A stretch of 44,584 bases of DNA from Clostridiales bacterium (GCA_012518465.1 JAAYSD010000089.1:1-44584), one strand, 5' to 3'. Positions 31,164-42,661 are shown, counted from the first letter of the stretch. The notes: generated by a model not told the origin, from the sequence alone. Made by a program: numbers and translations.

Positions 31164-33449
31164 TTATCTTACAATTTTTATTGCAGCGACAGTAATATCA
31201 TCATCCTTACTCTTTTCAGCTGAAAGCTTTGCGGTCATTGCTATACGCTTTACAAGATCTTTTATATCACTTGATTTTGGCGACTTGAGTTCACGTGTGA
31301 GCCAACCTTCATCTACCATAACACCATCGGATACAAGCAGAACAATATCGCCCTGCACAGCTGAAAAGCTGTGCCTATCAAGCTCGGGCAAACTAAGGTT
31401 TCCAATAGGCGGGCAGGTTGTAGGTATTTTTATTATTCTGTTTCTGCTTTTTAAATAAGTAGGTGCTGAGCCAGCCTTATAAATATTTACAGCCCCCGTA
31501 TATAAATCAATTTTGCAAATATCAAGCGTGGAATAGCTCTCATCAACCGACTTTACGCTCATTGAGGAATTAACTATCTTTGTTGCCGCTGAAAGTCCAA
31601 CACCGCATCTTATTAGCTTCATCAACATTCCACAAGTAAATGTGCTGTCAACTCTCGCCCTCGTTCCGCTTCCCATTCCATCTGAAAGTGCAATATAAGC
31701 CACACCACTTTCATCTATATAGCTATCGCAATAATCTCCAGATAGTCTATTTTTGCCTTTATTAAGCTGTACTATCTCCATCTCAAAGGAATATGTAGCA
31801 CGTTCATACATTGTTATTCTAGTACTATTCTTTCCATAGCTTATTTCAGGTAAATCAAAGCTTTTTCCACTAGATGCCATAACAAGCTCGCAAAAATATT
31901 CCTTAGTACACTCTAGCACTCCTTTTCCAAATGCCTCAATAGACATTCTGCCGTTTGAATTTACAACAGCTCCAACAACAGGTTCTGAAATGCCGCAGTC
32001 CACCAATATTCGCTGAACAGCTATGGAAACGGAGCTATCAAACATTCTCACCGAGCCAATAGACTTAGACATTTCTAAAAGTAATCTTTGAGTGCCTAAT
32101 AGTTGTTCGGATAAAATCCATCTCATATCTGATACTCGTCTTTTCGTCTGGTTCATATCAATAAACTGCCTATATAATCTTATCATTTCAGATAAAATCT
32201 TCTCCTTGTTAATACATTTTTCAATAAAAGCAGGAGGAAGATTTATATTATCGACCTTTCCCTTCCTAAGCTCTTGTGTTATTTTACCAAAGGAATCCAT
32301 CATCACTGAAAAATCCTTGCCCCAACACATAGAGTTGTTCTTGCACTTCGAACAAACCCTATCACAAGCACTTTCACTAACCCAAGAAATATTTCTTACA
32401 CAATTTTTATCTAAGACACTGGCTGTTTTTTCAATGCTCTGCTTTAGCTCATTAACAGTTGCCGATGCAAATTTAAGCTTTTCTGAAATTATTCCCTTAT
32501 AGTCTCCTTGCGTTTGCAATTCATTGCTATGAATATTTTGCTTTAAAAGCTTGGAAGGAATAATTAGATAAACAGCACTTGCAGCAAGGCAATCAGTAAC
32601 AGCAAATACATTATGCCCCAATGATTTTGAAAGTAACACTCCCATTCCTGCTGCAAAAACATACGCAAGCATACGTGTGATTTTTGAACCTTTTTTAAAA
32701 AATCCACTAAATATTCCACCCAAGGCTACTACAAAAACAATCTCCTTGTATAAAACTCCGCCCATATAAAGACCAATTGCTGCCGGTACACTCATGGCAG
32801 CTCCACCGAAAAAGCCATAATATTCACTGCTAAATAAGATCATAATACCTGCAAAAACAGCTCCTATATTAATAATCCCCAAATTAATTGAAGCTAAAAT
32901 AGCTGTACTAAAGCTATATACTACCATAAACAATCCTAAAATCTTTGGCTTTTCTAATGAAAATGGCGAAAGGCTTCTAATAGAATAAAGATGTAAAAGC
33001 TCATTTAATGCAAGATAGAATGTAACGGAGCAAACAGCGTTTACTATTGCATCGGCTAGCTGTGAGGGCTGATTAACCTTTAAAAGCATTATAAATAAAT
33101 TTGACGCAAGAATAACAGCGGACATAATTATTTTTGAAAACACAGTTTGTTTTCCACTAATAAATATCCTTACAGACATAATTATCAGCAAACCACTTAT
33201 CAGTGCAAGTGACGAGGTAAATTGCCCTGATATTAACAAACCTAATAGACTCCCAGCCATAACTATGATACAATTAAATCCACTGAATACTGAAATTAAA
33301 GCTATTGGAAAAGGCGAAATATTTCCTCCAAAGTTTGTTGCAGAAAGCAAAAAAGCACTGAGAAAAACAGCCACAATATAAAGTGGAGCTTTACTAACAA
33401 TGCTTTTTATATTATTTAAATTTGTATTTACAACAGTATCTCTTGACAT
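31164..33449 (-). CDS. spoIIE: Stage II sporulation protein E
   Basis: Membrane-bound PP2C-type phosphatase that dephosphorylates the anti-anti-sigma factor SpoIIAA and activates sigma-F in the forespore. About ten N-terminal helices (residues about 20-300) are followed by a central region with a Cys-rich patch (CDRVCSKCKNNSMCW) and the C-terminal phosphatase (YIALSDGMGSGTRARVDSTFT, LYTGAVNIYKAGSAPTYLKS, LLVSDGVMVDEGW). Length (761 aa) is slightly below that of Bacillus. It is the clearest sign that the host sporulates. TTGTCAAA on the coding strand, 28 bases upstream of the ATG (33477-33484), resembles a Spo0A box with one mismatch; this is suggestive only. Confidence 0.95.
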   Translation of the reverse strand: MSRDTVVNTNLNNIKSIVSKAPLYIVAVFLSAFLLSATNFGGNISPFPIALISVFSGFNCIIVMAGSLLGLLISGQFTSSLALISGLLIIMSVRIFISGKQTVFSKIIMSAVILASNLFIMLLKVNQPSQLADAIVNAVCSVTFYLALNELLHLYSIRSLSPFSLEKPKILGLFMVVYSFSTAILASINLGIINIGAVFAGIMILFSSEYYGFFGGAAMSVPAAIGLYMGGVLYKEIVFVVALGGIFSGFFKKGSKITRMLAYVFAAGMGVLLSKSLGHNVFAVTDCLAASAVYLIIPSKLLKQNIHSNELQTQGDYKGIISEKLKFASATVNELKQSIEKTASVLDKNCVRNISWVSESACDRVCSKCKNNSMCWGKDFSVMMDSFGKITQELRKGKVDNINLPPAFIEKCINKEKILSEMIRLYRQFIDMNQTKRRVSDMRWILSEQLLGTQRLLLEMSKSIGSVRMFDSSVSIAVQRILVDCGISEPVVGAVVNSNGRMSIEAFGKGVLECTKEYFCELVMASSGKSFDLPEISYGKNSTRITMYERATYSFEMEIVQLNKGKNRLSGDYCDSYIDESGVAYIALSDGMGSGTRARVDSTFTCGMLMKLIRCGVGLSAATKIVNSSMSVKSVDESYSTLDICKIDLYTGAVNIYKAGSAPTYLKSRNRIIKIPTTCPPIGNLSLPELDRHSFSAVQGDIVLLVSDGVMVDEGWLTRELKSPKSSDIKDLVKRIAMTAKLSAEKSKDDDITVAAIKIVR

Positions 33450-33545
33450 TTTTTACTTCCTTTCTATGCTATGCTGTTTGACAACAGAATAACACAGCTA
33501 AAAAGTGAATATTGTCATAATAGATACGTATAAATTTTTTATGCT

Positions 33546-34409
33546 TTAGTAAACTTCATTTTCTAAAAAAACTTGATATAAGCTGACAAAATCATTCATT
33601 TTAAGATTTTCTGCTCTTGAATTTACCGGAATATTCGCTTGCTTTAAAAATTCAGCCACCCTATCTTTTTTAATTTTGAAAACAGCAGCAATAGGGTTGG
33701 AAATCTGCTTTCTTCTTTGTGAAAAGCAAGCACTTACTATCTTAAAAAATAAATCCTCATTCTCCAGTTTTAAGCTGTCGCTTTCTTTAATATCAAGCCT
33801 TATAACGCAGGAATCGACCTTGGGACTAGGCACAAAGCTGCCTCTTGTCACATTAAATAGCTTTTTAGGGCTTGAATAATAATTAACACCAACAGTTAAA
33901 GCACTGCTTTCTCTTGTGCCAACATCTGCACAAATACGTTCTCCTGCCTCTTTTTGTACCATTACTGTAATTGATTTTATAGGCAAAGTGCTTTCTAACA
34001 AATGCATAATAATCGGCGAAGTAATGTAATATGGCAAATTTGCACAAACAACAACATCCTTACCGTCAAAATGTTTTTTAAACAGCTTGCTTAAATCGAT
34101 TTTCATAATATCATCAAAGATTACTTCTACATTATTAAATTCAGCTAAGGTTTCATTTAAAATTGGTTCAAGACTCTTGTCAATCTCTATCGCCACAACC
34201 TTTTCACATTTTAAAGCAAGCTCCTTTGTCAATACTCCAATACCCGTACCTATTTCCAAGGCACAGGTGCTTTTGCTGCATCCGCCTTGCTCTGCAATTC
34301 TCGGGCAAACGGAGGGATTTATTATAAAATTCTGACCTAATGATTTTGAAAAGGAAAAGCCATGCCGTGACAGCAATGACTTTATATTAGAAATATTAGT
34401 AAGTTCCAT
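33546..34409 (-). CDS. rsmA: 16S rRNA dimethyladenosine transferase KsgA/RsmA
   Basis: Dimethylates two adjacent adenines near the 3' end of 16S rRNA using SAM. Motif I is CALEIGTGIGVLTKELA, the acidic motif is VVAIEIDKSL and motif IV is NLPYYITSPI, all as expected; SFVPSPKVDSCVI is in the C-terminal half. Length (287 aa) is normal. It is the last gene of the dgt-dnaG-rpoD-rrf2 group and starts eight bases after the Rrf2 gene stops. Confidence 0.95.
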   Translation of the reverse strand: MELTNISNIKSLLSRHGFSFSKSLGQNFIINPSVCPRIAEQGGCSKSTCALEIGTGIGVLTKELALKCEKVVAIEIDKSLEPILNETLAEFNNVEVIFDDIMKIDLSKLFKKHFDGKDVVVCANLPYYITSPIIMHLLESTLPIKSITVMVQKEAGERICADVGTRESSALTVGVNYYSSPKKLFNVTRGSFVPSPKVDSCVIRLDIKESDSLKLENEDLFFKIVSACFSQRRKQISNPIAAVFKIKKDRVAEFLKQANIPVNSRAENLKMNDFVSLYQVFLENEVY

Positions 34410-34417
34410 CTATCTCC

Positions 34418-34837
34418 TTATTTACAAGGCTTACTCTTTATTAATTTATCGAAAGTATATTGCTTTAATTCATTTCTTACCATTAACGATACTTTGCTGA
34501 ATGCCGCACGATAGGAACAGCCAAGCCCCTCTTCCTTAACGCAAGAGCATTCATATTCCATATCCAGACATCTGCTCAAATTATATGTACCCTCAAGCAG
34601 CTCAACAACATCATACAAGGATATTTCACTTAAAGGTTTTGCAATCTCATACCCTCCATGAATTCCCTTGTACGAAACAATTAAACCACCAGTAACAAGC
34701 TTGCGTAAAATCTTTAAAGAAAAACGCAAGGGAACAGTAGTAATTTCCGATATAGTTTTCGCATCAAGTCTTTTATTCTCCCTCGCTATACAATCTATAA
34801 TTCTTATTGCATAGTCTGTTTCAAGTGTAATGTGCAT
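34418..34837 (-). CDS. Rrf2-family transcriptional regulator with C-terminal cysteines (139 aa)
   Basis: A winged helix-turn-helix occupies residues about 1-75 (ETDYAIRIIDCIAREN, AKTISEITTVPLRFSLKILRKL, GIHGGYEIAKPLSEISLYDVVELLEGT, all standard Rrf2 landmarks). The second half has a cysteine patch, SRCLDMEYECSCVKEEGLGC, at the same place where IscR and NsrR hold an iron-sulfur cluster. Rrf2 proteins of Firmicutes include IscR-like regulators and CymR, the cysteine-metabolism repressor. The cysteines favour an iron-sulfur sensor, but the exact spacing differs from IscR. An AAGGGGG ribosome site precedes the ATG; it lies inside a translation-and-replication operon. Confidence 0.85.
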   Translation of the reverse strand: MHITLETDYAIRIIDCIARENKRLDAKTISEITTVPLRFSLKILRKLVTGGLIVSYKGIHGGYEIAKPLSEISLYDVVELLEGTYNLSRCLDMEYECSCVKEEGLGCSYRAAFSKVSLMVRNELKQYTFDKLIKSKPCK

Positions 34838-34855
34838 AATTCCCCCTTATTAAGC

Positions 34856-35938
34856 TTAATCCAAAAAGTCTTTTAATCTTTTGCTCCTTGACGGATGACG
34901 CAATTTTCTTAAAGCCTTTGCTTCAATCTGGCGTATTCTTTCCCTCGTTACGTCAAATTCCTTTCCCACTTCCTCCAAGGTTCTCATTCTGCCATCTTCA
35001 AGCCCAAAACGCAGCCTAAGCACCTTTTCCTCACGATCAGTAAGAGTACCTAGCACCTCTACAATCTGCTCTTTCAGTAAGGTCTGAAAAGCCGACTCAG
35101 CAGGTGCTGGTGCATCATCATCGGGTATAAAATCTCCAAGATGGCTATCCTCTTCCTCGCCTATTGGTGTTTCTAAAGAAACAGGGTCTTGAGATATTCT
35201 TAATATTTCACGCACACGATCGACAGTAATGCCCATTTCCTCAGCTATTTCCTCTGCCGAAGGCTCATGTCCCTTTTTATGCAAAAGCTGACTTGATACT
35301 TTTTTCACCTTAGTGATTGTTTCAACCATATGCACCGGTATACGTATAGTCCTTGCTTGATCTGCAATTGCCCTTGTTATAGCTTGCCTAATCCACCATG
35401 TAGCGTATGTTGAAAACTTATATCCCTTAGTATAATCAAATTTTTCAACTGCCTTAATCAAGCCTAGATTCCCCTCTTGAATCAGGTCTAAAAACTGCAT
35501 ACCCCTGCCTACATATCTCTTTGCAATACTTACTACCAACCTTAAGTTTGCTTCACTAAGGCGTCTTCTTGCATATTGGTCGCCCTGAGCCATTCTAGTA
35601 GCCAGCTCAATCTCTTCTTCAGCAGTTAGCAGAGGAACTCTGCCGATTTCCTTAAGATAAATTTTAACAGGGTCATCGATTGAAATGCCATCGGTAGTAG
35701 CATAATCGCCATCTTCAGTCTGTGTTATATCAAGCACAGTATCAAGATCCTTATCAGGTGTATAATCATCTACAATCTCAATATTATATACCTCAAAATC
35801 ATCGTATAGCTTATTTATCTGATCTACGTCAAAGTCAAGCTCTTCTAACACATCAGTAATTTCTTTTGTGGTAAGCTTTCCGTTTGCCTTTCCATGATCA
35901 AGCAATTCATTAAGAATATATCTTGTATTGTCGTCCAT
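34856..35938 (-). CDS. rpoD: Primary sigma factor RpoD/SigA
   Basis: Housekeeping sigma-70 factor. Region 1.1 is at the start ([23 protein letters not shown]), region 1.2 is [16 protein letters not shown], region 2 is [41 protein letters not shown] and region 4 ends in [30 protein letters not shown]. At 360 aa it is the usual size of clostridial SigA. The promoters named in this answer fit its consensus. It follows dnaG in the classical order, with a 20-base gap. Confidence 0.97.
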   Translation of the reverse strand: MDDNTRYILNELLDHGKANGKLTTKEITDVLEELDFDVDQINKLYDDFEVYNIEIVDDYTPDKDLDTVLDITQTEDGDYATTDGISIDDPVKIYLKEIGRVPLLTAEEEIELATRMAQGDQYARRRLSEANLRLVVSIAKRYVGRGMQFLDLIQEGNLGLIKAVEKFDYTKGYKFSTYATWWIRQAITRAIADQARTIRIPVHMVETITKVKKVSSQLLHKKGHEPSAEEIAEEMGITVDRVREILRISQDPVSLETPIGEEEDSHLGDFIPDDDAPAPAESAFQTLLKEQIVEVLGTLTDREEKVLRLRFGLEDGRMRTLEEVGKEFDVTRERIRQIEAKALRKLRHPSRSKRLKDFLD

Positions 35939-35958
35939 ATTAGCCCCTCTTATTCTGA

Positions 35959-37710
35959 TTATTTTTTTATTTCTCTGAGTCGATTCGCAAATTCCATTAA
36001 CTCCTCTGCACTCATTTCCTCTTTTTGCTTAATGTTACTTTTTTCTTTATATTTAACTAAGACATCAACGCAGTCTAAAAGCATTTTTTCATCATAAGAA
36101 AAACGTTTGTATTCGTTAATAATCTCCGTTATTTTACCCATTTCATCAGTAGAAAATTCCTTTCCAAGCTCGGATAAATCGGGATTTCCACCACTTTTAA
36201 TAATATTTTTTACCTGTTCAAACAATTTTCGATGAAATGAAGTAGGAAAATCATCTACATCTAATTTTAAAAGCACTTTTTCAAGCCAAGACGGATTATT
36301 TACCAAGCATGAAATTATTCCTTTTTCGGCTCTTGCCTGTGCAGGCAATTGCGTTGCCTCCGGATTAATTTTATCTCTTGAAAAATCACCATTAATCAGC
36401 TTTCTCTTTTGCTCATTAAATGATTTTTTTCTCCTGCCTTTAATTATATTCACTACGCCTTGTTCAATATTTGCAGAAGATATTTCCGTCAGCTTTGAAA
36501 TATTTGAGATATGCACCGCTCTTTCAATAGGATTGCTAATATCAGCTAAAAGATAAACTGCTTTTTTAAGAAAAGAGGTTTTCCCCTCAGTGCTTTCCAT
36601 ATCAAGCCCCGTCTTAAGCTTATTAATCTCAAACTCTATTGCTGAACCTGCTTTATCAATAAGCATTTCAAATGCATCAGCGCCATATTTTTTTATAAAT
36701 TCATCAGGGTCCTTAGCATCATCCATTTTTAAAACTCTTGCACTAACCCCATTTTCAGAAAACAAATTAATTGCTTTCATAGTAGCTTTTTGCCCTGCTC
36801 CATCAGAATCATAAGCTATTACCACATCTTCTGCATACTGCCTTATAAGACGTGCCTGCTCTGAGGTAATTGCTGTGCCTAATGTTGCGATAGAGCCTTT
36901 AAATCCTGCTTGATAAACTGATATGACATCCATATACCCTTCGCACAGGATAAAAGTTTTCTGATTTGAATTTTTAGCATAATTTAAATTAAATAAATTA
37001 TTTTTCTTTTTAAAAACTAAGGTTTCACTGCTATTTAAGTATTTAGCATGAGAATCTGTATCCAACGCCCTTCCACCGAAGCCTATAACATTACCTCTAA
37101 TATCAAAAATTGGAAACATAGCTCTATGTACAAATTTGTCAAAAACTCTGTTGTTCCCACGTGAAAGGAGAGAACCTTGTACAAGCTCGTCCTCATTATA
37201 GCCAAGCCCACGCATATAATTATGAAGCCCATGCCAGTCATCATCAGCATAGCCTAAGCCAAACCTTTTTATAGTCTTTACACTAAGTCCTCTATTTAAA
37301 AAATAATCAAGCCCTGCTTGTCCTTTTTCAGAAAATAAAAGCTTATGAAAATATTCTCCCGCCTTACGATTCATTTCAAGCAGCCTTGTCCTGATACGTA
37401 AATTCTCATCATTTCCGTCCTCAGGCAATGCCATGCCAACACGTTCGGCAAGATACTTGACACTTTCGATATAATCTAGGTTTTCTGCCATCCTTATAAA
37501 TGTTATTACATCTCCGCCTGCACCACAGCCAAAGCAATAAAAGCTCTGAGTATCTGAATAAATATGGCATGAGGGTGTCTTTTCATTATGAAAAGGGCAT
37601 AGGCACACAAAATCCCGACCAGCTTTTTTCATATTTACATAAGATGCCATAACATCTACAATATCATTATTAAGCCTTAATTGATACAAAAAATCTTGTG
37701 ATAAAGCCAT
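35959..37710 (-). CDS. dnaG: DNA primase
   Basis: Synthesises RNA primers at the replication fork. The N-terminal zinc finger is [32 protein letters not shown] (CHC2 type). The Toprim domain has [17 protein letters not shown] and [16 protein letters not shown], with the metal-binding acids. A C-terminal helicase-binding domain follows. The start at 37710 has AAAGGAGC; a longer frame from 37749 overlaps the upstream gene and lacks a good site. Upstream neighbour is the HD-domain dNTPase gene, 17 bases away. Confidence 0.96.
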   Translation of the reverse strand: MALSQDFLYQLRLNNDIVDVMASYVNMKKAGRDFVCLCPFHNEKTPSCHIYSDTQSFYCFGCGAGGDVITFIRMAENLDYIESVKYLAERVGMALPEDGNDENLRIRTRLLEMNRKAGEYFHKLLFSEKGQAGLDYFLNRGLSVKTIKRFGLGYADDDWHGLHNYMRGLGYNEDELVQGSLLSRGNNRVFDKFVHRAMFPIFDIRGNVIGFGGRALDTDSHAKYLNSSETLVFKKKNNLFNLNYAKNSNQKTFILCEGYMDVISVYQAGFKGSIATLGTAITSEQARLIRQYAEDVVIAYDSDGAGQKATMKAINLFSENGVSARVLKMDDAKDPDEFIKKYGADAFEMLIDKAGSAIEFEINKLKTGLDMESTEGKTSFLKKAVYLLADISNPIERAVHISNISKLTEISSANIEQGVVNIIKGRRKKSFNEQKRKLINGDFSRDKINPEATQLPAQARAEKGIISCLVNNPSWLEKVLLKLDVDDFPTSFHRKLFEQVKNIIKSGGNPDLSELGKEFSTDEMGKITEIINEYKRFSYDEKMLLDCVDVLVKYKEKSNIKQKEEMSAEELMEFANRLREIKK

Positions 37711-37727
37711 TTTGCTCCTTTCTAAAC

Positions 37728-38732
37728 TTAAAATTTGATCCCCTGCCAAGAATTAGGTATGCAGATTTCTTTAAATAGGTTTACAGCATAATCGTCGCTC
37801 ATTCCTGAAATAAAGTCGCATACTGCTCGTGCTTTTCCGTATTTTTCAGCAAATTCAATATATAAAGGCGGCATTTTTTCAATGCCTTTATGATAATATG
37901 TAAACAAAAAATTAACTATATAATTAGCTTTATCCTTTTCATGCTGTATTTTATCGGATAAATAAACCCTGTCAAACATGAATTTTCTAAGTTCATCATG
38001 AGCACTTTGCACTTCTCCATCCATGCAAATACTATCGCTACTGTTTTCTATAATCGAAGTTACAAGAGTGGTTATTCTTTCGCTTTTCGTCCTGCCCAAT
38101 ACCTTAACCGGAGCAGAAGGCAAGTCACTTTCACTTATTACATTTCCTCTGATTGCATCTTCAATATCATGATTAATATAAGCAATTTTATCAGAATATC
38201 TGACAATCTGCCCTTCCAAAGTATAAGGCTTTCCTTTTGTAGTATGATTTTTAATTCCGTCAATAACCTCATCAGTCAGATTTAGACCATTTCCCTCACG
38301 CTCAATAATTTCAACAACTCTCACACTTTGCTCATAGTGGCGAAAGCCACCATCAATCAGCTTATTAAGCACCCTTTCCCCATCATGTCCAAAGGGAGTA
38401 TGCCCTAAATCATGGCCTAGTGCAATAGCCTCAGTCAAATCCTCATTAAGTCTTAAAGCACGTGCAATTGTGCGAGCAATTTGACTTACTTCCAAAGTAT
38501 GCGTTAATCTAGTGCGATAATGGTCGGAAACAGGGGAAAGAAAAACCTGAGTCTTATGCTTCAGCCTGCGAAATGCATTACAATGAATAATCCTATCCCT
38601 ATCTCTTTGAAATTCCGTGCGAATACTACAAGGCATTTCACTTATCTTGCGGCCTCTTGTTTTTTCAGAAAGGCAAGCATACTCAGATAAAAACAGTTTT
38701 TCATTCCTCTCGGTTTCTTCTCTCACTGACAT
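37728..38732 (-). CDS. dGTPase-like HD-domain deoxynucleotide triphosphohydrolase (334 aa)
   Basis: Hydrolyses dGTP or other dNTPs to nucleosides and triphosphate. The start of the HD domain is RDRDRIIHCNAFRRLKHKTQVF, followed by RTRLTHTLEVSQIARTIARALRLNEDLTEAIALGHDLGHTPFGHDGE with the metal-binding His and Asp. Later YINHDIEDAIRGNVI completes the site. This Dgt-like type precedes dnaG in many Clostridia. The start is ATG at 38732, preceded by GAGAGGTGT; a frame from 38783 is longer but lacks a ribosome site. First gene of the dnaG-rpoD operon. Confidence 0.92.
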   Translation of the reverse strand: MSVREETERNEKLFLSEYACLSEKTRGRKISEMPCSIRTEFQRDRDRIIHCNAFRRLKHKTQVFLSPVSDHYRTRLTHTLEVSQIARTIARALRLNEDLTEAIALGHDLGHTPFGHDGERVLNKLIDGGFRHYEQSVRVVEIIEREGNGLNLTDEVIDGIKNHTTKGKPYTLEGQIVRYSDKIAYINHDIEDAIRGNVISESDLPSAPVKVLGRTKSERITTLVTSIIENSSDSICMDGEVQSAHDELRKFMFDRVYLSDKIQHEKDKANYIVNFLFTYYHKGIEKMPPLYIEFAEKYGKARAVCDFISGMSDDYAVNLFKEICIPNSWQGIKF

Positions 38733-38880
38733 ATCGACACCTCTCACATAGGATTGAATTATTAAAAAAGCATTTTTTAGCATAATATTAGTTTTAAATA
38801 AGTATTCTATTAATATATACTAAAATACTATTTAAAAGTCCTTTATATTTAATTGAAAAAACAAAAAATTGTTGATTATG

Positions 38881-39531
38881 CTAATTTTGTTCGAAATCTG
38901 TATATTGCTTTTGTATAACTTCTACATACACTTTGCCATTGCAGCTCTCTATTAAGCTTTTTTTAAAAGGCTCAAGCTCTTTATCCTTGATAAATAATTT
39001 AATCTCTACTTTATCAGAAAAACTCTCATCAATAAGCTTTACTCCAAACTCAAAAAAAATTTGAGCCAACCTGCCATATATGTTGTAATCAACATTTATT
39101 CTAACTAATGCAGAAAATTCCATATTCTTGATTTTAGCACTGTTAATTGCAAGTGCAGTGGACTTTGTATAGGCACGCACAAGCCCGCTTCCCCCAAGTA
39201 AAATACCACCAAAATATCTGGTAACAACGCAGCATATATCAATAAGCTGCGATTTTTTCAGTGCCTCAAAAATTGGAATACCTGCCGTACCTGATGGTTC
39301 TCCATCATCAGAGTATCGGCAAATATTATTTTCTCTTAAAATATAGCAGTAGCAATTATGTGTGGCTTTTCTATGCATAGCACGAATTTCATTAATAAAA
39401 TCAACAGCCTGCTCTTCACTATCCACAGGAGATAAATAACCGATAAACTCCGACCTTCTCTCTATAAAGCTTGCCTGAGTTTTTTCCATAATAGTTTTAT
39501 AGCCCTTTGTCTTTTCACCCGAAACATTCAT
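38881..39531 (-). CDS. YigZ family (IMPACT) protein, 216 aa
   Basis: Conserved cytosolic protein. The N-terminal IMPACT domain has KTQASFIERRSEFIGYLSPV, ATHNCYCYILRE, then YSDDGEPSGTAGIPIFEALK and VVTRYFGGILLGGSGLVRAYTKS, all diagnostic of YigZ/YvyE. The C-terminal part is an EF-G-like ferredoxin fold. A role in ribosome- or RNA-related regulation is proposed for relatives, not established. The ATG follows TAGGAGA, and the gene lies 58 bases after rpmE, past a hairpin. Confidence 0.9.
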   Translation of the reverse strand: MNVSGEKTKGYKTIMEKTQASFIERRSEFIGYLSPVDSEEQAVDFINEIRAMHRKATHNCYCYILRENNICRYSDDGEPSGTAGIPIFEALKKSQLIDICCVVTRYFGGILLGGSGLVRAYTKSTALAINSAKIKNMEFSALVRINVDYNIYGRLAQIFFEFGVKLIDESFSDKVEIKLFIKDKELEPFKKSLIESCNGKVYVEVIQKQYTDFEQN

Positions 39532-39553
39532 ATATTCTCCTACTATAACAGAA

Positions 39554-39577
39554 AACTCACGCTTTTACACGTGAGTT
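39554..39577 (-). terminator. Hairpin after rpmE
   Basis: AACTCACG and CGTGAGTT form a perfect 8-bp stem between rpmE and yigZ. The T-run is short, so it may only partly stop transcription, allowing yigZ to be read through. Confidence 0.55.
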
Positions 39578-39589
39578 AAGATAATGCAA

Positions 39590-39805
39590 CTATTTTTCTT
39601 TATCATAATAGTTTTTGAAACGCTTTTTAAACCTTTCAACACGACCGCCAGTATCAACTAGCTTTTGCTTTCCTGTGAAGAAAGGGTGACATTTAGAGCA
39701 AATCTCTACTTTGATATCCTTCTTAGTTGAACGAGTTTCAATCACTTCACCGCAGGCACACTTTATTGTTGTGGGGCTGTATTCAGGATGAATTCCTGTC
39801 TTCAT
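39590..39805 (-). CDS. rpmE: 50S ribosomal protein bL31, zinc-binding (C+) type
   Basis: Small ribosomal protein of 71 aa. It starts MKTGIHPEY and has C-A-C-G and [10 protein letters not shown], giving the four Cys of the C+ form that holds zinc, and ends with [12 protein letters not shown]. Ribosome site GGAAGGAG. Presence of the Cys form is a hint that zinc limitation regulates a paralogue elsewhere in the genome, which is not visible here. Confidence 0.96.
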   Translation of the reverse strand: MKTGIHPEYSPTTIKCACGEVIETRSTKKDIKVEICSKCHPFFTGKQKLVDTGGRVERFKKRFKNYYDKEK

Positions 39806-40026
39806 ATAATCACTCCTTCCTGCATAATGTACATTACATTATGAAATTATAACACAGCTATTTAATATTGTCAAGCATTTTGCGAAAATTATAATTAAAT
39901 TTAAACAAAAAAATTCACCGTGAAGAAATTTTACTTACTTATCAGATACACTTCATAAAAAGTATCAAAAATCTAGCTATTAAACCTTTTTTTATATATA
40001 AAACCACGAAATTTTTCAAATGCTTA

Positions 40027-40055
40027 TTGCTAATTAAGTAGTTTAGTGATATAAT
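40027..40055 (+). promoter_or_regulatory. Promoter of guaB
   Basis: TTGCTA (40027-40032), 17 bp, TATAAT (40050-40055). The approximately 290-bp gap between rpmE and guaB is AT-rich; no purine or ppGpp riboswitch-like element was recognised in it. Confidence 0.65.
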
Positions 40056-40080
40056 AGTTTAAATAATTTTTAAGCTTTGA

Positions 40081-41568
<1,488 letters not shown>

Positions 41569-41582
41569 TTTTAGGTAAAGAT

Positions 41583-42086
41583 ATGGACAAAAATATTGTT
41601 TTAATAGGAATGCCATCCAGTGGTAAATCAACCATTGGAGTGGTGTTAGCTAAAGCTTTAGGTAAGAAATTTATCGATACTGATTTAGTGATTCAAGAGC
41701 AGGAAAATCAGCTTTTACAAGAAATAATCAATAAAAAAGGACTTTCTTATTTTAAGCTTGCTGAAGAAAAAGCCATTCTATCGCTAAGCGAAATAAGTGA
41801 TACAGTTATTTCAACCGGTGGAAGTGCAATTTACAGTAGAAAAGCTATGCAAGGTCTAAAAGCAAATAGTTATGTTTTTTATCTCAATTTACCCTATAAT
41901 CAAATTTTATCACGCCTTCATAACCTTTCCACCCGTGGGATAGCAATGAACAATGGGCAAAGCTTGAAGCAGCTGTATAATGAACGTACCCCCTTATATA
42001 AAAAATATGCTGATTATATAATCGATTGTGATGATAAAAAGATACATTCTATTGTAAACGAAATTGTGGACAAAATTAATATGTAA
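41583..42086 (+). CDS. Shikimate kinase-like protein, substituted substrate residues (167 aa)
   Basis: Nucleoside-monophosphate-kinase fold with Walker A GMPSSGKSTIG and FIDTDLVIQ (the Asp that contacts shikimate). The conserved F-R-x-x-E motif reads FKLAEE (Lys58 for Arg), and the G-G-G loop reads GGS (Ser81). The Arg of the lid (LSTRG) and RTPLY near the C-terminus are kept. The enzyme could still use shikimate with lower affinity or have another small substrate. Alone behind guaB, without other aro genes in the window. A perfect terminator follows. Confidence 0.75.
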   Translation: MDKNIVLIGMPSSGKSTIGVVLAKALGKKFIDTDLVIQEQENQLLQEIINKKGLSYFKLAEEKAILSLSEISDTVISTGGSAIYSRKAMQGLKANSYVFYLNLPYNQILSRLHNLSTRGIAMNNGQSLKQLYNERTPLYKKYADYIIDCDDKKIHSIVNEIVDKINM

Positions 42087-42100
42087 AAGCCATCTAATGA

Positions 42101-42139
42101 CTGACTACACGACGTAAGATTAAGTGTAGTCAGTTTTTT
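42101..42139 (+). terminator. Terminator of the guaB-shikimate kinase unit
   Basis: CTGACTACAC pairs perfectly with GTGTAGTCAG (42124-42133), followed by six T residues. It also ends just at the 3' end of the convergent XRE gene. Confidence 0.9.
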
Positions 42140-42455
42140 ATTTACCTTTATTCTCAGCAAATACATAAAGCATATTATATACTGCATCAAGCTCTTGTGC
42201 ATCAAAATCTTTTAATAAATCATAAAATCTCTTTATTTTATGAGGGTCATCAACCTCAAAATCAAAAAATTCAGATGGAGTTATATTAAAATATTCGCAT
42301 ATTTCCAAAAACATAGCCATAGACGGAAGTGCCTTTCCTGAAGATATGCTTTGAATATAACTACGGTTTTTTCCCAGCTCAAGACTCATCTGATATTCGG
42401 AAACACCCTTTTGTAATCTAAGCATTGTGATTCTGTGTGAAATTTTTTTGTGCAT
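42138..42455 (-). CDS. XRE-family regulator, 105 aa
   Basis: Residues about 3-65 are a Cro/C1-type helix-turn-helix (RITMLRLQKGVSEYQMSLELGKNRSYIQSISSGKALPSMAMFLEICEYFNITPSEFF). The remaining 40 residues form a helical tail (IKRFYDLLKDFDAQELDAVYNML) typical of dimerising repressors. The start at 42455 has AAGGAG; an ATG six codons upstream is less suitable. It is divergent from a 101-aa gene, and the intergenic region has a palindromic site at the -10 of that gene. It could also be a free-standing housekeeping regulator; no phage genes are nearby. Confidence 0.85.
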   Translation of the reverse strand: MHKKISHRITMLRLQKGVSEYQMSLELGKNRSYIQSISSGKALPSMAMFLEICEYFNITPSEFFDFEVDDPHKIKRFYDLLKDFDAQELDAVYNMLYVFAENKGK

Positions 42456-42570
42456 ATGCCTCTCCTTTATCAAAACAGTTATTCTATCCTTAAATGCTTT
42501 ATTATAATAAGCATAATCTTAAATTATACGTGGTATTACACATTAAAAACGTTAATTTTGCATTTTTTCC

Positions 42571-42611
42571 TTGACATAACATATATTTTGCGTTATAATC
42601 GATTTATAACG
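42571..42611 (+). promoter_or_regulatory. Consensus promoter with palindromic operator over the -10
   Basis: TTGACA (42571-42576), 17 bp, TATAAT (42594-42599). The stretch CGTTATAA (42591-42598), five bases, TTATAACG (42604-42611) is a perfect 8-bp inverted repeat covering the -10. Occupation by a dimer would block the promoter; the adjacent XRE protein is the natural candidate. Confidence 0.7.
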
Positions 42612-42661
42612 AATTATATACGTTTTTATTATTTAAGTTAAAAATTTTAAGGTGTTGCTGT

